A stretch of DNA of 64,000 nt from Myxococcus dinghuensis (lineage in GTDB: Bacteria; Myxococcota; Myxococcia; Myxococcales; Myxococcaceae), in contig NZ_JAKCFB010000019.1 of assembly GCF_024198235.1 (NCBI RefSeq), positions 62,001 through 126,000 on the forward strand, in the 5' to 3' direction. The first letter of the stretch is position 1. The number at the start of each line of letters is the position of its first letter. A model generated the notes under the pieces. That model made no database searches and was not told where the DNA came from. It worked only from the letters and a program-made list of their open reading frames with translations. Both the position numbers and the translations under genes were made by a program. This document shows, piece by piece, positions 28,415-37,500 of the stretch.

Positions 28415-28796
28415 AGCGGGCGGCACTGTAGCGGCCTGTTCCGGCTGGGACAGTTCCCGGCGACTCCTCGCACCTGAGGTACGCACCGCCATGGAACCCC
28501 TGGTGGAGGCTCCTCCTGGCTTCGCGCTCCCGACCGGCTCGGCCCACAAGGGTTGCTGCTCCATGGCGCTCCTTCCCACCGCCCCTGCCCCGCCCGTCCT
28601 GCTCCCTGGGTCCACAGTGCCAACCCTGTCTGACATGCAGGACACGTCGGGTGGAGCACGGCTCCCGAGACCTCCGCGCCGCGAGGCTGCCTGCTCGCTT
28701 CCCGTATGGGCGACGCAGGCCCCGCCCGCGTGTCCCCCCGCAGCGCCTCCCGCGTTTCGCGCGGCGAAGCCGGAAGGCTCAAGATATATCTTGGAT
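28415..28796. other. 382-bp divergent intergenic region priA / padR
   Basis: This stretch holds the promoters of two divergent units. The only element I can support is the palindrome next to the padR start. An N-terminal extension of PriA could occupy 28415-28492. No RNA gene or further open frame with coding character is seen. Confidence 0.5.
28780..28793. promoter_or_regulatory. 14-bp palindromic operator candidate at the padR start
   Basis: CAAGATATATCTTG is a perfect 14-bp palindrome ending 3 nt before the ATG at 28797. It is almost entirely A/T in a 70% G+C region, and a partial GATAT repeat follows across the start codon. A PadR dimer binding here would block transcription or initiation of its own operon. 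No ribosome-binding site lies at the usual distance, so the transcript may be leaderless or short-leadered. Confidence 0.5.
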
Positions 28797-29369
28797 ATGC
28801 GAGATAGATTCGGAACACATCGAGGCGGTGGCCGCGGATTCGGCGGAGGCGGGCGGCATCACGGCCGGCCGCATCACGAGGAGCTGGGCGAGGAAGGAGG
28901 CCGGGGTCGGCGCGGGCGCATGTTCGAGCCGGGCGAGCTGCGCGCCGTCATCCTCTACCTGCTCGAGCAGAAGCCGAGGCACGGGTACGAGTTCATCCGG
29001 GAGCTGGAGACGCTCACCCGTGGCGCGTACGCACCGAGCCCCGGGGTCATCTACCCCCTGCTGACGATGCTGGAGGACCTGGGGCAGGTCGAGGCGAGCA
29101 GCACGGAGGGCGCGCGCAAGGTCTTCACGTTGACCGAGGAGGGGCGGACGGCGGCGGCTGAATCCAAGCGGGAGGCGGAGGCCTCGTTGAAGCGGCTGCA
29201 GTTGCTCGGGGACGAGAACGCGTGGAACGAGACCGGGCCGGTGTGGCGGGCGATGCACAACTTGAAGGCCGCGCTGCGCCAGTCACTCGCCACCCGTCGC
29301 GACAAGGACACGCAGCTCCAGGTCGCCGACATCCTCGACGAGGCCGCGCGCAAGATCGAGAGGCTGTGA
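28797..29369 (+). CDS. PadR-family regulator, NfeR (YqjI)-like
   Basis: This 190-residue regulator has a Gly/His/Arg-rich N-terminal extension (about 1-40, including RHHGRPHHEE) followed by a PadR winged helix (about 42-115: LRAVILYLLEQKPRHGYEFI, YAPSPGVIYPLLTMLEDLGQ) and a C-terminal helical dimerisation arm. The order and motifs match E. coli YqjI/NfeR, a PadR repressor with a metal-binding N-terminus that responds to nickel and iron and controls the adjacent ferric reductase gene. The following gene is the matching reductase, 1 nt away. A palindrome at the start suggests autoregulation. Metal sensing is inferred from the His-rich tail. Confidence 0.88.
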   Translation: MRDRFGTHRGGGRGFGGGGRHHGRPHHEELGEEGGRGRRGRMFEPGELRAVILYLLEQKPRHGYEFIRELETLTRGAYAPSPGVIYPLLTMLEDLGQVEASSTEGARKVFTLTEEGRTAAAESKREAEASLKRLQLLGDENAWNETGPVWRAMHNLKAALRQSLATRRDKDTQLQVADILDEAARKIERL

Positions 29370-29370
29370 C

Positions 29371-30102
29371 ATGAACCGACACGAGTTCCAGCGGATGAGG
29401 CACGAGCTGCGGCGACGCACGCTGACCGTCACCCAGGTGCAGCCGCTCTCACCGCGGATGACGCGCGTGGAGTTCGCGGGCGAGGACCTGAAGGGGTTCG
29501 TGAGCCCGGCGTTCGACGACCACATCAAGTTGTTCTTCGGCGACGCGATGCGCGACTTCACGCCGCGCCGGTTCGATGCGTCCCGAGGGACGCTGACCAT
29601 CGACTTCGCGCTGCACGCGGACGGGCCGGCGATGCGCTGGGTCCGGAGCGCGAAGCCCGGGACGCAGTTGGAGATCGGCGGGCCTCGCGGCTCCATCGTC
29701 GTGCCGGACGACTTCGACTGGTACCTGCTCGTCTGCGACGAGACCGGGCTCCCCGCGCTGGGCCGCAAGCTCGAGGAGCTGCGGGCCGGCGTCCCGGTGA
29801 CGGGGCTCGTCAGCGTGGCCTCGGCCGCCGAGGAGCAGGCGCTCCAGACGCGGGCGCAGTGGAACCCTCGTTGGCTCCCGCGAGAGGTCCTGGGCGAGGA
29901 CGTGGCCGCGACGCTGCGTCAGGCGCTGGGCGACTTCGTGAGGCCGAAGGGTGAGGGGTTCGTCTGGATTGCCGCGGAGAGCAGCGTGGCCCGCGCGGTC
30001 CGCGACGAGGTCGTCGGCAAGTACAAGCACCCCGCCGAGTGGGTGAAGGCCGCGTCCTACTGGAAGCGGGGCGAGGCCGATTCGCACGAGCGGCTCGACT
30101 GA
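29371..30102 (+). CDS. siderophore-interacting FAD reductase, NfeF (YqjH)-like
   Basis: This 243-residue protein belongs to the siderophore-interacting (SIP/ViuB) flavoreductase family, which reduces ferric chelates in the cytoplasm with NAD(P)H. It has the FAD-binding region (RMTRVEFAGEDL, FDDHIKLFF, and RDFTPRRFD in place of the usual R-x-Y-[TS]) and the NAD(P) domain (IGGPRGSIVVPDDFDWYLL, VCDETGLPALGRKL). The C-terminal SYWKRGEADSHERLD is a common SIP ending. It closely resembles E. coli YqjH/NfeF. It is the second gene of the padR operon, 1 nt after the regulator stop. Together they likely release iron from siderophores and are derepressed by metal; no siderophore genes are nearby. Confidence 0.9.
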   Translation: MNRHEFQRMRHELRRRTLTVTQVQPLSPRMTRVEFAGEDLKGFVSPAFDDHIKLFFGDAMRDFTPRRFDASRGTLTIDFALHADGPAMRWVRSAKPGTQLEIGGPRGSIVVPDDFDWYLLVCDETGLPALGRKLEELRAGVPVTGLVSVASAAEEQALQTRAQWNPRWLPREVLGEDVAATLRQALGDFVRPKGEGFVWIAAESSVARAVRDEVVGKYKHPAEWVKAASYWKRGEADSHERLD

Positions 30103-30192
30103 GCCGCTCGTGACGCGGGTCCGTCGACTCGGCCAGACTGGCGTCGACCTCCTCGCCGCCCATGGAGCGAGGCCCACGCAAGGAGCCGCGCG

Positions 30193-30450
30193 ATGACCCT
30201 CATCGAACCCATCATCCTCGGGGGTGCCACCATCGGGAGCATCGTCGGCGCGGTGTGGGGCTTCGTCTCCTCGGGCGTGCTCTGGGGCCTCGGAGGCTTC
30301 GTCCTGGGCGGTGTCGCGGGAGGGGTGCTCGGGCCTTTCGTTTTCCTCGCCCTCGGGCTGTTCGTCGTCGGCGTCCTCAAGGGCCCGCGTCACGTCCTGC
30401 GGCTCTTCCGCCCCGAGGACCCCCAATCCCCTGGACCGAAGTCTCCCTGA
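30193..30450 (+). CDS. small Gly-rich membrane protein
   Basis: This 85-residue protein has an AAGGAG site 7 nt before its ATG. It is two or three hydrophobic, glycine-rich stretches (about residues 4-25, 28-62) with a short charged C-terminus (GPRHVLRLFRPEDP). I do not recognise a family. It lies 90 nt after the reductase gene and may be a separate unit. Confidence 0.6.
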   Translation: MTLIEPIILGGATIGSIVGAVWGFVSSGVLWGLGGFVLGGVAGGVLGPFVFLALGLFVVGVLKGPRHVLRLFRPEDPQSPGPKSP

Positions 30451-30515
30451 GGCGCCCGAGCGGCGGTCCCACCTCGCGATGGACCCGCGCCACCGTCGGA
30501 CTACAGTCACGCGCC

Positions 30516-31172
30516 ATGACCGTGAGCGTGCAGCAACTCGGACCGGCGCAGCTCCCGCAGGTGGGCCCGATGTGCGCCCGCGCCTTCGATGACTACCCGT
30601 TCCTGGCCGAGCTCTTCCCGGGTCCGTCCGACCGACGCGCGCAGGTGTCCTCGCGCTTCTACCGCGCGACCGTCGTCGACTGCCTGGAACACGGCGTCGT
30701 GCACGCCACCGTCGACGACACCGGACAGCTCACCGGCGTGGCCGCGTGGCTGCGCCCGGGCGCGTTCCCACAATCCCTCGGCCGGCAGGCGGGCTTCCTG
30801 CCCACCGTCGGAGCCGGGCTCCGGTACTTCCCCTTCCGCGCGAGGTTGGCGCTCCAGGCCCTCGCGAGGCTGGAGCGCTACCACCCCCACACGCCGCACC
30901 ACTGGTACCTCGCCCTCATCGCGGTGGACCCCGCCCATCAAGGCCGGGGCCTGGGCGTGAAGCTGATGCGCGCGGGCCTCGCGCTCGCCGCCGAGCGTGA
31001 CGAGCCCTGCTTCCTCGAGACGGCGAAGGTCTCCAACCGCGCGTGGTACGAGGGCTTCGGCTTCGAGACCCGACGCACCGAGCCCTGCTTCGACGGCGGC
31101 CCACCCCAGTGGTTCATGTGGAGGCCCTCCGAGTCGGCGCTCGCTACTCCTCGAACGCCCCGAACGGGTTGA
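30516..31172 (+). CDS. GNAT-family N-acetyltransferase
   Basis: This 218-residue acetyltransferase carries the acetyl-CoA pyrophosphate-binding loop as VDPAHQGRGLGVKLM (about residues 140-154), preceded by the beta4 strand WYLALIAV and followed by the FLETAKVSNRAWYEGFGF segment typical of the fold's second half. The N-terminal part (about 1-125) is longer than in the smallest GNATs. The substrate cannot be inferred. The last 9 residues are antisense to the end of the next gene (29-bp convergent overlap). Confidence 0.88.
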   Translation: MTVSVQQLGPAQLPQVGPMCARAFDDYPFLAELFPGPSDRRAQVSSRFYRATVVDCLEHGVVHATVDDTGQLTGVAAWLRPGAFPQSLGRQAGFLPTVGAGLRYFPFRARLALQALARLERYHPHTPHHWYLALIAVDPAHQGRGLGVKLMRAGLALAAERDEPCFLETAKVSNRAWYEGFGFETRRTEPCFDGGPPQWFMWRPSESALATPRTPRTG

Positions 31173-31761
31173 GCGTCACGGTGACGCCGTTGCCGGGCCC
31201 CGGCACCAACAGGTTCAGGGTCGCCGTCGCGAAGCCGCAGTTGGCGAAGTCCGGCAGGAAGTACGTGCCCGAGAGGCTCGACGGACCGTCCAGGTCCAGC
31301 GTGCCGGCGACCTCCACGTCCACCGGGCGGCTCGTCATGCACTGGCTCCCCACCGACACGGGGATGAAGCCAATCCAGACATCGCTGAGCCGGATATGTG
31401 TCCGCTGGAGCAGGCGGGCCTGCATCGCATCATCCACCCAGCCCCGCACCCCACCCACCAGCACCATCGAGACGGTCGCCGTCAGCGGGGGGAACCCGGC
31501 GGGGTGGAACGTCGTCCGCACCGGCCCGCCCACCGTCAGCTCGCCGGCGAACACGTTCTGGAGGAGGTCCAGCGTCCCGGTCAGCGACCCCACCGGGAAC
31601 GCCACCCGCGTGTTCGGCTTCGCGACGAGCGTCCCCACCCGGGCCGCCTGACTGAAGTTGGGCTCCAGCGGAGCCTCGGCCCACGTTGTCCCTCCACCGA
31701 GGAGGAGCGCCATGAACAGCCCCGCCGTGAACACCGACCCGCGTTCGACACGTCGACACAT
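31144..31761 (-). CDS. secreted beta-rich protein, actinobacterial-type family
   Basis: This 205-residue protein has a signal peptide (about 1-29, MALLLGGGTTWAEA) and a mature domain rich in beta strands. Its end, SGTYFLPDFANCGFATATLN and then LLVPGPGNGVTVTL, strongly recalls secreted proteins of Streptomyces and mycobacteria with a [NDC]CGLxTxxxNLLVPGPGN end; that is recognition by eye and I cannot name a function. Two Cys (CMTS and NCGF) may form a disulphide. Codon use looks like its neighbours. It is single and convergent with the GNAT gene. Confidence 0.7.
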   Translation of the reverse strand: MCRRVERGSVFTAGLFMALLLGGGTTWAEAPLEPNFSQAARVGTLVAKPNTRVAFPVGSLTGTLDLLQNVFAGELTVGGPVRTTFHPAGFPPLTATVSMVLVGGVRGWVDDAMQARLLQRTHIRLSDVWIGFIPVSVGSQCMTSRPVDVEVAGTLDLDGPSSLSGTYFLPDFANCGFATATLNLLVPGPGNGVTVTLNPFGAFEE

Positions 31762-31983
31762 GACCGCCCCCGACTCGACCTGCGTCGCCCGGCCACCGGG
31801 AACGCGCGGCCCGACTTAAGGCGCGCGCGGGACGTCGAGCATCGTGGGCAATCCCCACCACGGACCTCTCGCCCCGGGGGACGGGGAGCGGGTCCACCCG
31901 TCCGCGTCAGGACCTCCGGACGACCCGCGCACGCGCGCCGCCGGGGAGTGGAGGGCCCACGGCGGCGGGCACGGGCAGGCCCG

Positions 31984-32739
31984 TCACGGCGTGAAGAGCT
32001 TGTCGGGCAGCGTGGCGCGCGCGTCGCCCTTCAGCGCGGTGAAGCGCACGGCGCGCTGACCGCCCCGCCACACCTCGATGGTGCGCGGCATCGCATCACC
32101 GATGGCCGGCGACGTGTAGTCGAGGAAGCGCAGGTCCCACGCGGTGTTGGTGGAGTCCGTGTAGCGCAGCCGCGCCGGACGGAACGTGTCCTTGTACACC
32201 CAGAACTGGGAGCGCCCCTCGGCCATGTCGCCGAGCACGTACGCCACCTCGCCGCCGAAGCGCGCCAGGCCCGTGCGCGACGTGTCCACGCCCAGCCCCT
32301 GCAGGTGCGTCTGCACCGACTCCTTGATCTGCTGCAGCGGGGCGCCGCCGGCCGCGAACAGGGGGCACACCTGCGCCACCAGCACGGAGAGGGACGGGAT
32401 GTCGTTGCCCTCCAGCCGCTTGCGCCCGTTGACCTGCACCACCGCCGCGCGGGTGTTGCCGTCCGGCACCGCCGCCTCGAAGCGGCAGCGGCCAGGGATG
32501 CGCAGGTACAGCGCGCCGTCGCCCTGGATGTCCGGCCGGTCCGTCGCCGCGCCCAGGGCCGCGCCCGCCTCCTTCACCGCGGGGCCGCTGAAGCCCAGCG
32601 ACCCCTCCACCCGCACCCCGGACAACTTCAGCTCGTCGCGCTCCGCCACCATGCGCCGGAGGATGGAACCTCCCGGCAGCACGTAGGCGAAGGCGACACA
32701 GGACATCAGGACCGCGACAACCGCGACGACTCGCTTCAC
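31984..32739 (-). CDS. periplasmic protein of unknown function, co-translated with galU
   Basis: This 251-residue protein has an N-terminal signal peptide ending near residue 18 (VVAVVAVLMSCVAFA). The mature part has the alternating pattern of LolA-like or outer-membrane-lipoprotein-sorting proteins (LYLRIPGRCRFEAAV, FWVYKDTFRPARLRYTD, RTIEVWRGGQRAVRF). I cannot assign a family with confidence. The ATG overlaps the galU stop by 4 nt. The 222 bp downstream (31762-31983) are very GC-rich and I see no gene in them. Confidence 0.65.
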   Translation of the reverse strand: MKRVVAVVAVLMSCVAFAYVLPGGSILRRMVAERDELKLSGVRVEGSLGFSGPAVKEAGAALGAATDRPDIQGDGALYLRIPGRCRFEAAVPDGNTRAAVVQVNGRKRLEGNDIPSLSVLVAQVCPLFAAGGAPLQQIKESVQTHLQGLGVDTSRTGLARFGGEVAYVLGDMAEGRSQFWVYKDTFRPARLRYTDSTNTAWDLRFLDYTSPAIGDAMPRTIEVWRGGQRAVRFTALKGDARATLPDKLFTP

Positions 32740-33638
32740 GGCTTCTCCGTCTTCACGACCTCACGCATGTACTCCAGCAGCCCGCCGCGAAGCTCGGGGC
32801 GCTTGAGGGCGTAGGCGATGTTGGCCTTGAGATAGCCCACCTTGTCGCCCGCGTCATAGCGGTGTCCCTTGAACTTGTACCCCAGCAGGCCGTGCGACTG
32901 CTGGAGCGTGGCCAGACCATCCGTGAGCTGGATTTCACCGCCGACGCCCGGCGTCTGCTTCTCCAGGATGGGGAAGATTTCCGGGGGAAGCACGTAGCGG
33001 CCGATGACCGCGAGGTTCGACGGCGCGGTGCCCTTCTTCGGCTTCTCCACCACGCGGTCGATGCGGATGACGCCGTCGCCCAGGTCGGTGCCGGCGGCGA
33101 TGCCGTACATGTGCGTCTCGTCCTCGGGGACCTCCATGAGGGCGATGACGGCTTGGTTGTACTGGCGGTACACGCGAGCGAGCTGGCGGATGCCCGGCTC
33201 CTCGGCGTCGATCATGTCGTCGCCCAGCAGCACGCCGAACGGCTCGTTGCCGATGGCGCTCTTGGCGCACAGCACCGCGTGGCCCAGGCCCTTGGGCTCC
33301 TTCTGACGGATGCTGACCACGCGGACCAGGTCCGCGATGGCGCGCAGCTTGTCCGCGTCCGCCGTCTTGCCGCGAGCCCGCAGCGTGGTCTCCAGCTCGA
33401 ACGCGATGTCGAAGTGGTCCTCGATGGCGCCCTTGCCGCGACCGTTGATGAGGACGACGTCCTCGATGCCCGCCGACACGGCCTCCTCCACGATGTACTG
33501 GAGGGTGGGAGTGTCGACGATGGGGAGCATCTCCTTCGGAACGGACTTCGTGGCGGGGAGGAAGCGAGTGCCCAGCCCGGCTGCCGGGATGACACACTTG
33601 CGAATAAGGGGCTCTGTCTTCGGCGAGTTGGCGGACAT
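32736..33638 (-). CDS. galU: UTP-glucose-1-phosphate uridylyltransferase
   Basis: This 300-residue enzyme makes UDP-glucose from UTP and glucose 1-phosphate, a precursor of LPS, capsule and galactose metabolism. It has the nucleotide-binding signature IPAAGLGTRFLPATKSVPKE with the conserved Lys, and LLGDDMID, VVEKPKKG and GEIQLTDGLA motifs of GalU. The start MSANSPKTEPL follows no clear ribosome-binding site. It is 60 bp from the divergent outer-membrane gene. The periplasmic gene downstream is translationally coupled. Confidence 0.95.
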   Translation of the reverse strand: MSANSPKTEPLIRKCVIPAAGLGTRFLPATKSVPKEMLPIVDTPTLQYIVEEAVSAGIEDVVLINGRGKGAIEDHFDIAFELETTLRARGKTADADKLRAIADLVRVVSIRQKEPKGLGHAVLCAKSAIGNEPFGVLLGDDMIDAEEPGIRQLARVYRQYNQAVIALMEVPEDETHMYGIAAGTDLGDGVIRIDRVVEKPKKGTAPSNLAVIGRYVLPPEIFPILEKQTPGVGGEIQLTDGLATLQQSHGLLGYKFKGHRYDAGDKVGYLKANIAYALKRPELRGGLLEYMREVVKTEKP

Positions 33639-33698
33639 GAGGGCAGGGAATCTATTGGTGGCCCCTGACCCCTTCAAGCTGGATAGGATGACCGCCTC

Positions 33699-34550
33699 AT
33701 GTCGCTCCGTCCCGTCGTGCTGGTGCTTGCCCTGACAGTCTCCACCGCCGTCCAGGCGCAGCCCTCCGAGGATTTGAGGGACGTGATGAGCGCCCGGGCC
33801 TACGCCATGGGTGGGGCATTCCGGGCCCTGGGTCTCGGGACCGAGGCGGTCCTCGGCAACCCCGCGGCCATGGCGCTCTACCCCGCGTACCGCATCGAGG
33901 GCACGGGCGCGTGGGACACCCGCGCGAAGGAGGGGCTGCTCGGCATCTCCGTCATCGACGGTGCCACCAGCAAGATGGCCATGGGCCTGGACTACCACTG
34001 GGTCAGTCTGGGTCGCGGCGGCGCCAGGACCAGCGCGCACCTGACCTCCCTGGGCGTGGGGTTTCCGCTGACCCCGGGCATCCTGATTGGCGCCGCGGCG
34101 CGGTATCTGCGGATGAGCGGCATGGACCGATATGCCAACTCGGTGACAGTCGACACGGGGGTGCTCATGCGGCTGTCGCAGTCGCTGGTGGCCGGCGTGT
34201 CCGCGCACAACCTGGTCAACACCGACAACGTGGAGCTGACGCGGTACTACACGGCCCACATCGGGGTGAACTCCGGGATGCTGACGCTGGCGGGCGACGT
34301 GCGCGGCGACTTCACGACGAACGACAAGACGACGCTCACGTACAGCGGCGGCCTGGAGTACCTGGTCGGGATGATGATGCCGTTGCGTGCGGGCTACTCG
34401 TATGACGGCTTCGCCAAGACGTCGCGGGTGAGCACGGGCCTGGGCCTCATGAGCGAGACGGGCAGCGGCTTCGACATCGCCTACCGCCACGAGCTGGGCG
34501 GCGAGAAGAGCCGGCTGCTGGCGCTCACCATCCGCATGCAGATGAACTGA
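33699..34550 (+). CDS. outer-membrane beta-barrel protein (PorV/FadL-like)
   Basis: This 283-residue protein has a signal peptide (cleavage near AVQAQ, residue about 21) and then a conserved N-terminal AYAMGGAFRALGLGTEAVLGNPAAMAL segment, as seen in UPF0164/PorV and FadL-type barrels. Alternating hydrophobic strands follow to a C-terminal aromatic/Asn ending MQMN. Substrate or partner is unknown. It is divergent from galU and convergent with the TPR scaffold gene (22-nt gap). Confidence 0.75.
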   Translation: MSLRPVVLVLALTVSTAVQAQPSEDLRDVMSARAYAMGGAFRALGLGTEAVLGNPAAMALYPAYRIEGTGAWDTRAKEGLLGISVIDGATSKMAMGLDYHWVSLGRGGARTSAHLTSLGVGFPLTPGILIGAAARYLRMSGMDRYANSVTVDTGVLMRLSQSLVAGVSAHNLVNTDNVELTRYYTAHIGVNSGMLTLAGDVRGDFTTNDKTTLTYSGGLEYLVGMMMPLRAGYSYDGFAKTSRVSTGLGLMSETGSGFDIAYRHELGGEKSRLLALTIRMQMN

Positions 34551-34572
34551 CGCCCCCCACGGGCGTCGCGGT

Positions 34573-37500
34573 TCAGCGCGAGGCGCGCAGCGCGAGGTAG
34601 CGCTCGGACGCGGCGAAGCGCAGCAGCTCCACCAGCTCCGCGTCCTGCGAGCGGCGCGAGCGGATCACCGTCACCGCGGGGCCCACGCCCCCACAGGCCA
34701 CGAGCCCGGCGCGGTTGGCGGAGTCGCGCGCGGCGTCCGCCAGGGCGGAGGCGTTGAAGTCGCGCATGCCGGGCTCCAGCAGCTCCCGCGTGCGCTCGAG
34801 GGAGCGCGGGGAGAGCGACTCGCGCACGAGGCGCGCGTCGGCGCCGGAGTCCTTCGGGTCCTTGAGCACGGTGGCCAGCAGGGCCAGGGCGCGCAGGAGC
34901 TGGGCGCCCTTGAGGGCTCGCAGCGCGAGCAGGTCCGGAGAGAGCGAGAGCAGCGCCCGCCCCGCGTGGAAGCGCAGTACGGCGGCGGGCAGCTCCTGGC
35001 GCACCACCGCGCGCCCCAAGATGAGGCGCGGGTGGCCCACGTGCATGGCGGTGAACGGCGGCCCGTCGTCGTCGGCGAGGATGAGCTCCGGCAGGTTCAT
35101 GGACAGCACCCGCGCGGAGGCGTGCAACGCGTCCAGCACCAGCGGCGCGCCGGGACCCGAGCCGGCGCGCAGCGGCTCCGTGGCCTCCGCGGCGCGTCCC
35201 TGGGCGGGGAACAGGCGGCACAGCGCGATGCCCGCGCAGGCGAGCAGCTCTCCCGAGGCGGTGCGGAGCCCCGGGTGACGCAGTCCCGCCCGCTCCTCGA
35301 TGGACAACGGCTGACGATGCAAGCGCGGCTCGGGGGACTCCTTGTCCTCGAGCGCGTCGACGATTTCGCGCATGAGCACGGCGCGCGGCGCATCGCCTCG
35401 CGTGTCGAAGAAGTCCGCGAGCTGGGTGTACGTCGCCGTGTCGAGCGGACGCTCACGCAGTTGGCGGAAGGCATCTGGTTCCGTGTCCGCCGGGGCCTGG
35501 TGCGCGGGCTCCGGGACGACGGGGTTCTCGCGCGTCTCCGAGGAGCCCACCGTGGGGGGCGCGGCAGGCTTCGAGATGAAGGTGCGGCCGGGGGCGGGAC
35601 CCGCGGCCGTTCCTTCGGAGCGCGAGCGGATGACCCGGCGCACCGGGTCCATGCGTCCGGGCGGTGCTTCCCAGGAGATGACCCGTGTCTCCGGCACCGG
35701 CGCGGCGTCGAGGTCGAGCTCCGTCCCGGTCATCAGGTCCATCCCCTTGCCACGGCCCCCCGCGGCTCGAGGCGGAGGACGGGCCGCGTCCCGCGAAGCA
35801 GGAGACGCGTCGGGGCGCGACGCGCCACGTGCGCCCGCCGCGTCGTCCACCGGAGCGGGACTGGTCGCTCCTGGTGATTTGGGCACGGAGGGAGCCCCCT
35901 TCTCCGGACGCTGCACGGGGACGTTCGCGCCGAAGACGACGGTGGAGCCCGAGGCCATGGACTTGTCGGGGGCGGGCTGCGCCACGCCGGGGCGCTCGGG
36001 GCGGGACGCGGGCGGAGCCGACTCGGGAGGCGCCGCGGACTTCGCTCCACGCGCCGGAGCCTTGTCCGCACGCGCCGCGACATCCCCTTCCGCGCGCGCC
36101 GAGCCACCACCCGCAGCCGGCGCGTTCGGGGACTTCTCGCCGCGAGTTGCGGGTGGCGCCGCCGGCACAACCGCCTTCTCTTTCTGAGGCGCCTGCACGT
36201 TCTCCGCGCCGGCCCGAGGTCCTCTCGCAGGCGCCTGTGAACCCGTGGGCCCGGAAGCCGCCGCTCGCTCACTGGGAGCCGCAGGCTGCGAAGCCTGCAC
36301 AGCCGCCCGCTCGCTCTGAGGCGCCTGCACGTTCTCCGCGCCGGCCCGAGGTCCTCTCGCAGGCGCATGCGAGCCCGTGGGCCCGGAGGCCGCCGCTCGC
36401 TCACCGTGCGTGGCTTGTCCCCCATCCCCACGAGACGCTTGCGCGGTCTCGGCCGCCCCGGACCGGCCCCCTCGTTGCGACGGAGCACTGGAGACGGCCG
36501 GACGCTCTGGCTTCGCACCAGCCTCCGGTCGAGGACTCCTGGCCGCTGGCGCGGCGTCCTCGGGCCGCACATGCGTGCGTTCGTCCTGGAAGTCGGCCGC
36601 CGACACCTTGCGTGCCTTGGGGTCGCTGGGCTGCGGCGCGCCGGCATCGTCGGTGCTGGAGGTCACCTCCTCGGAGAGGTCGTTCGCGCCTGCTCGCGCC
36701 AGCGAGCTGGTCACCACGGGCGGCGCAACCAACGCTGTCTTCGGACCACTCGGCTCGCGTCGCGGAGTCGCGCTGCGAGGAGGCTCCGGCGGAGGCAGTT
36801 GCTCACGTTCCTCGCGCGCGAGCCGAATCCCCTCGGCGCGCCGCGCGTAGACCTGGGCCCGCTCGGGATTGCCGAGCGCATCGCGCCACATCCGGGCGAG
36901 CCGATCCCAGGTCTGCTCGCGCTCCAGCTCGTCCTCCATCGCCGTCGCCGCGTGCTCCAGCGCCCACGCGGCCTCGCCCTTGTTGCCGCGCGCCTGCAGT
37001 CGCTCGACCAGCAGCAGCCAGGCCTCCTTGTGCCCAGGCTCGTAGCGCACCGCCTGCCTCAGCTCGTTGAGCGCGCCCTCCGCGTCGCCTCGCGCCTCCA
37101 GCGTGGACACCAACTCCAGGCGCGCCTGACGCGCGACGGGGCCACGAGGCTCCTGGGTAATCTGCGCGCGCAACAACTGCCCCAGGGCCTGCGCGTCCCC
37201 CAGCTCGCGCGCGAGCGCCAACAGTCGCCCCCGCGCCAGTTCGCTCTCGGGAGACTCCGCGAGCACCTCGGTCCAGGCCCACTGCGCCAGCCGCGCGTCC
37301 TTCAGCGATTCCTCCGCGGTCCGGGCGAGGACTCGCAGCGCCTCGATGCGGTCGGGCGCGCGCCGCGACGTCTGGGCGAGCACGTGCCGCAGTCGCTGCG
37401 CGACGGCGAGCTGCTCGGCGGGCTCGACACCGAGGAGCAGCCCCGAGAGCACGGGCAGCAAGCCCGGCACCAACGCGTCCGCGGCCTCGAAGTCCGCGCG

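Noticed and set aside
24854-28477. Open frame of 1207 codons on the plus strand
   Set aside because: It runs antisense across the giant scaffold and all of priA, is rich in Arg/His and low complexity, and matches nothing. PriA has clear motifs on the other strand.
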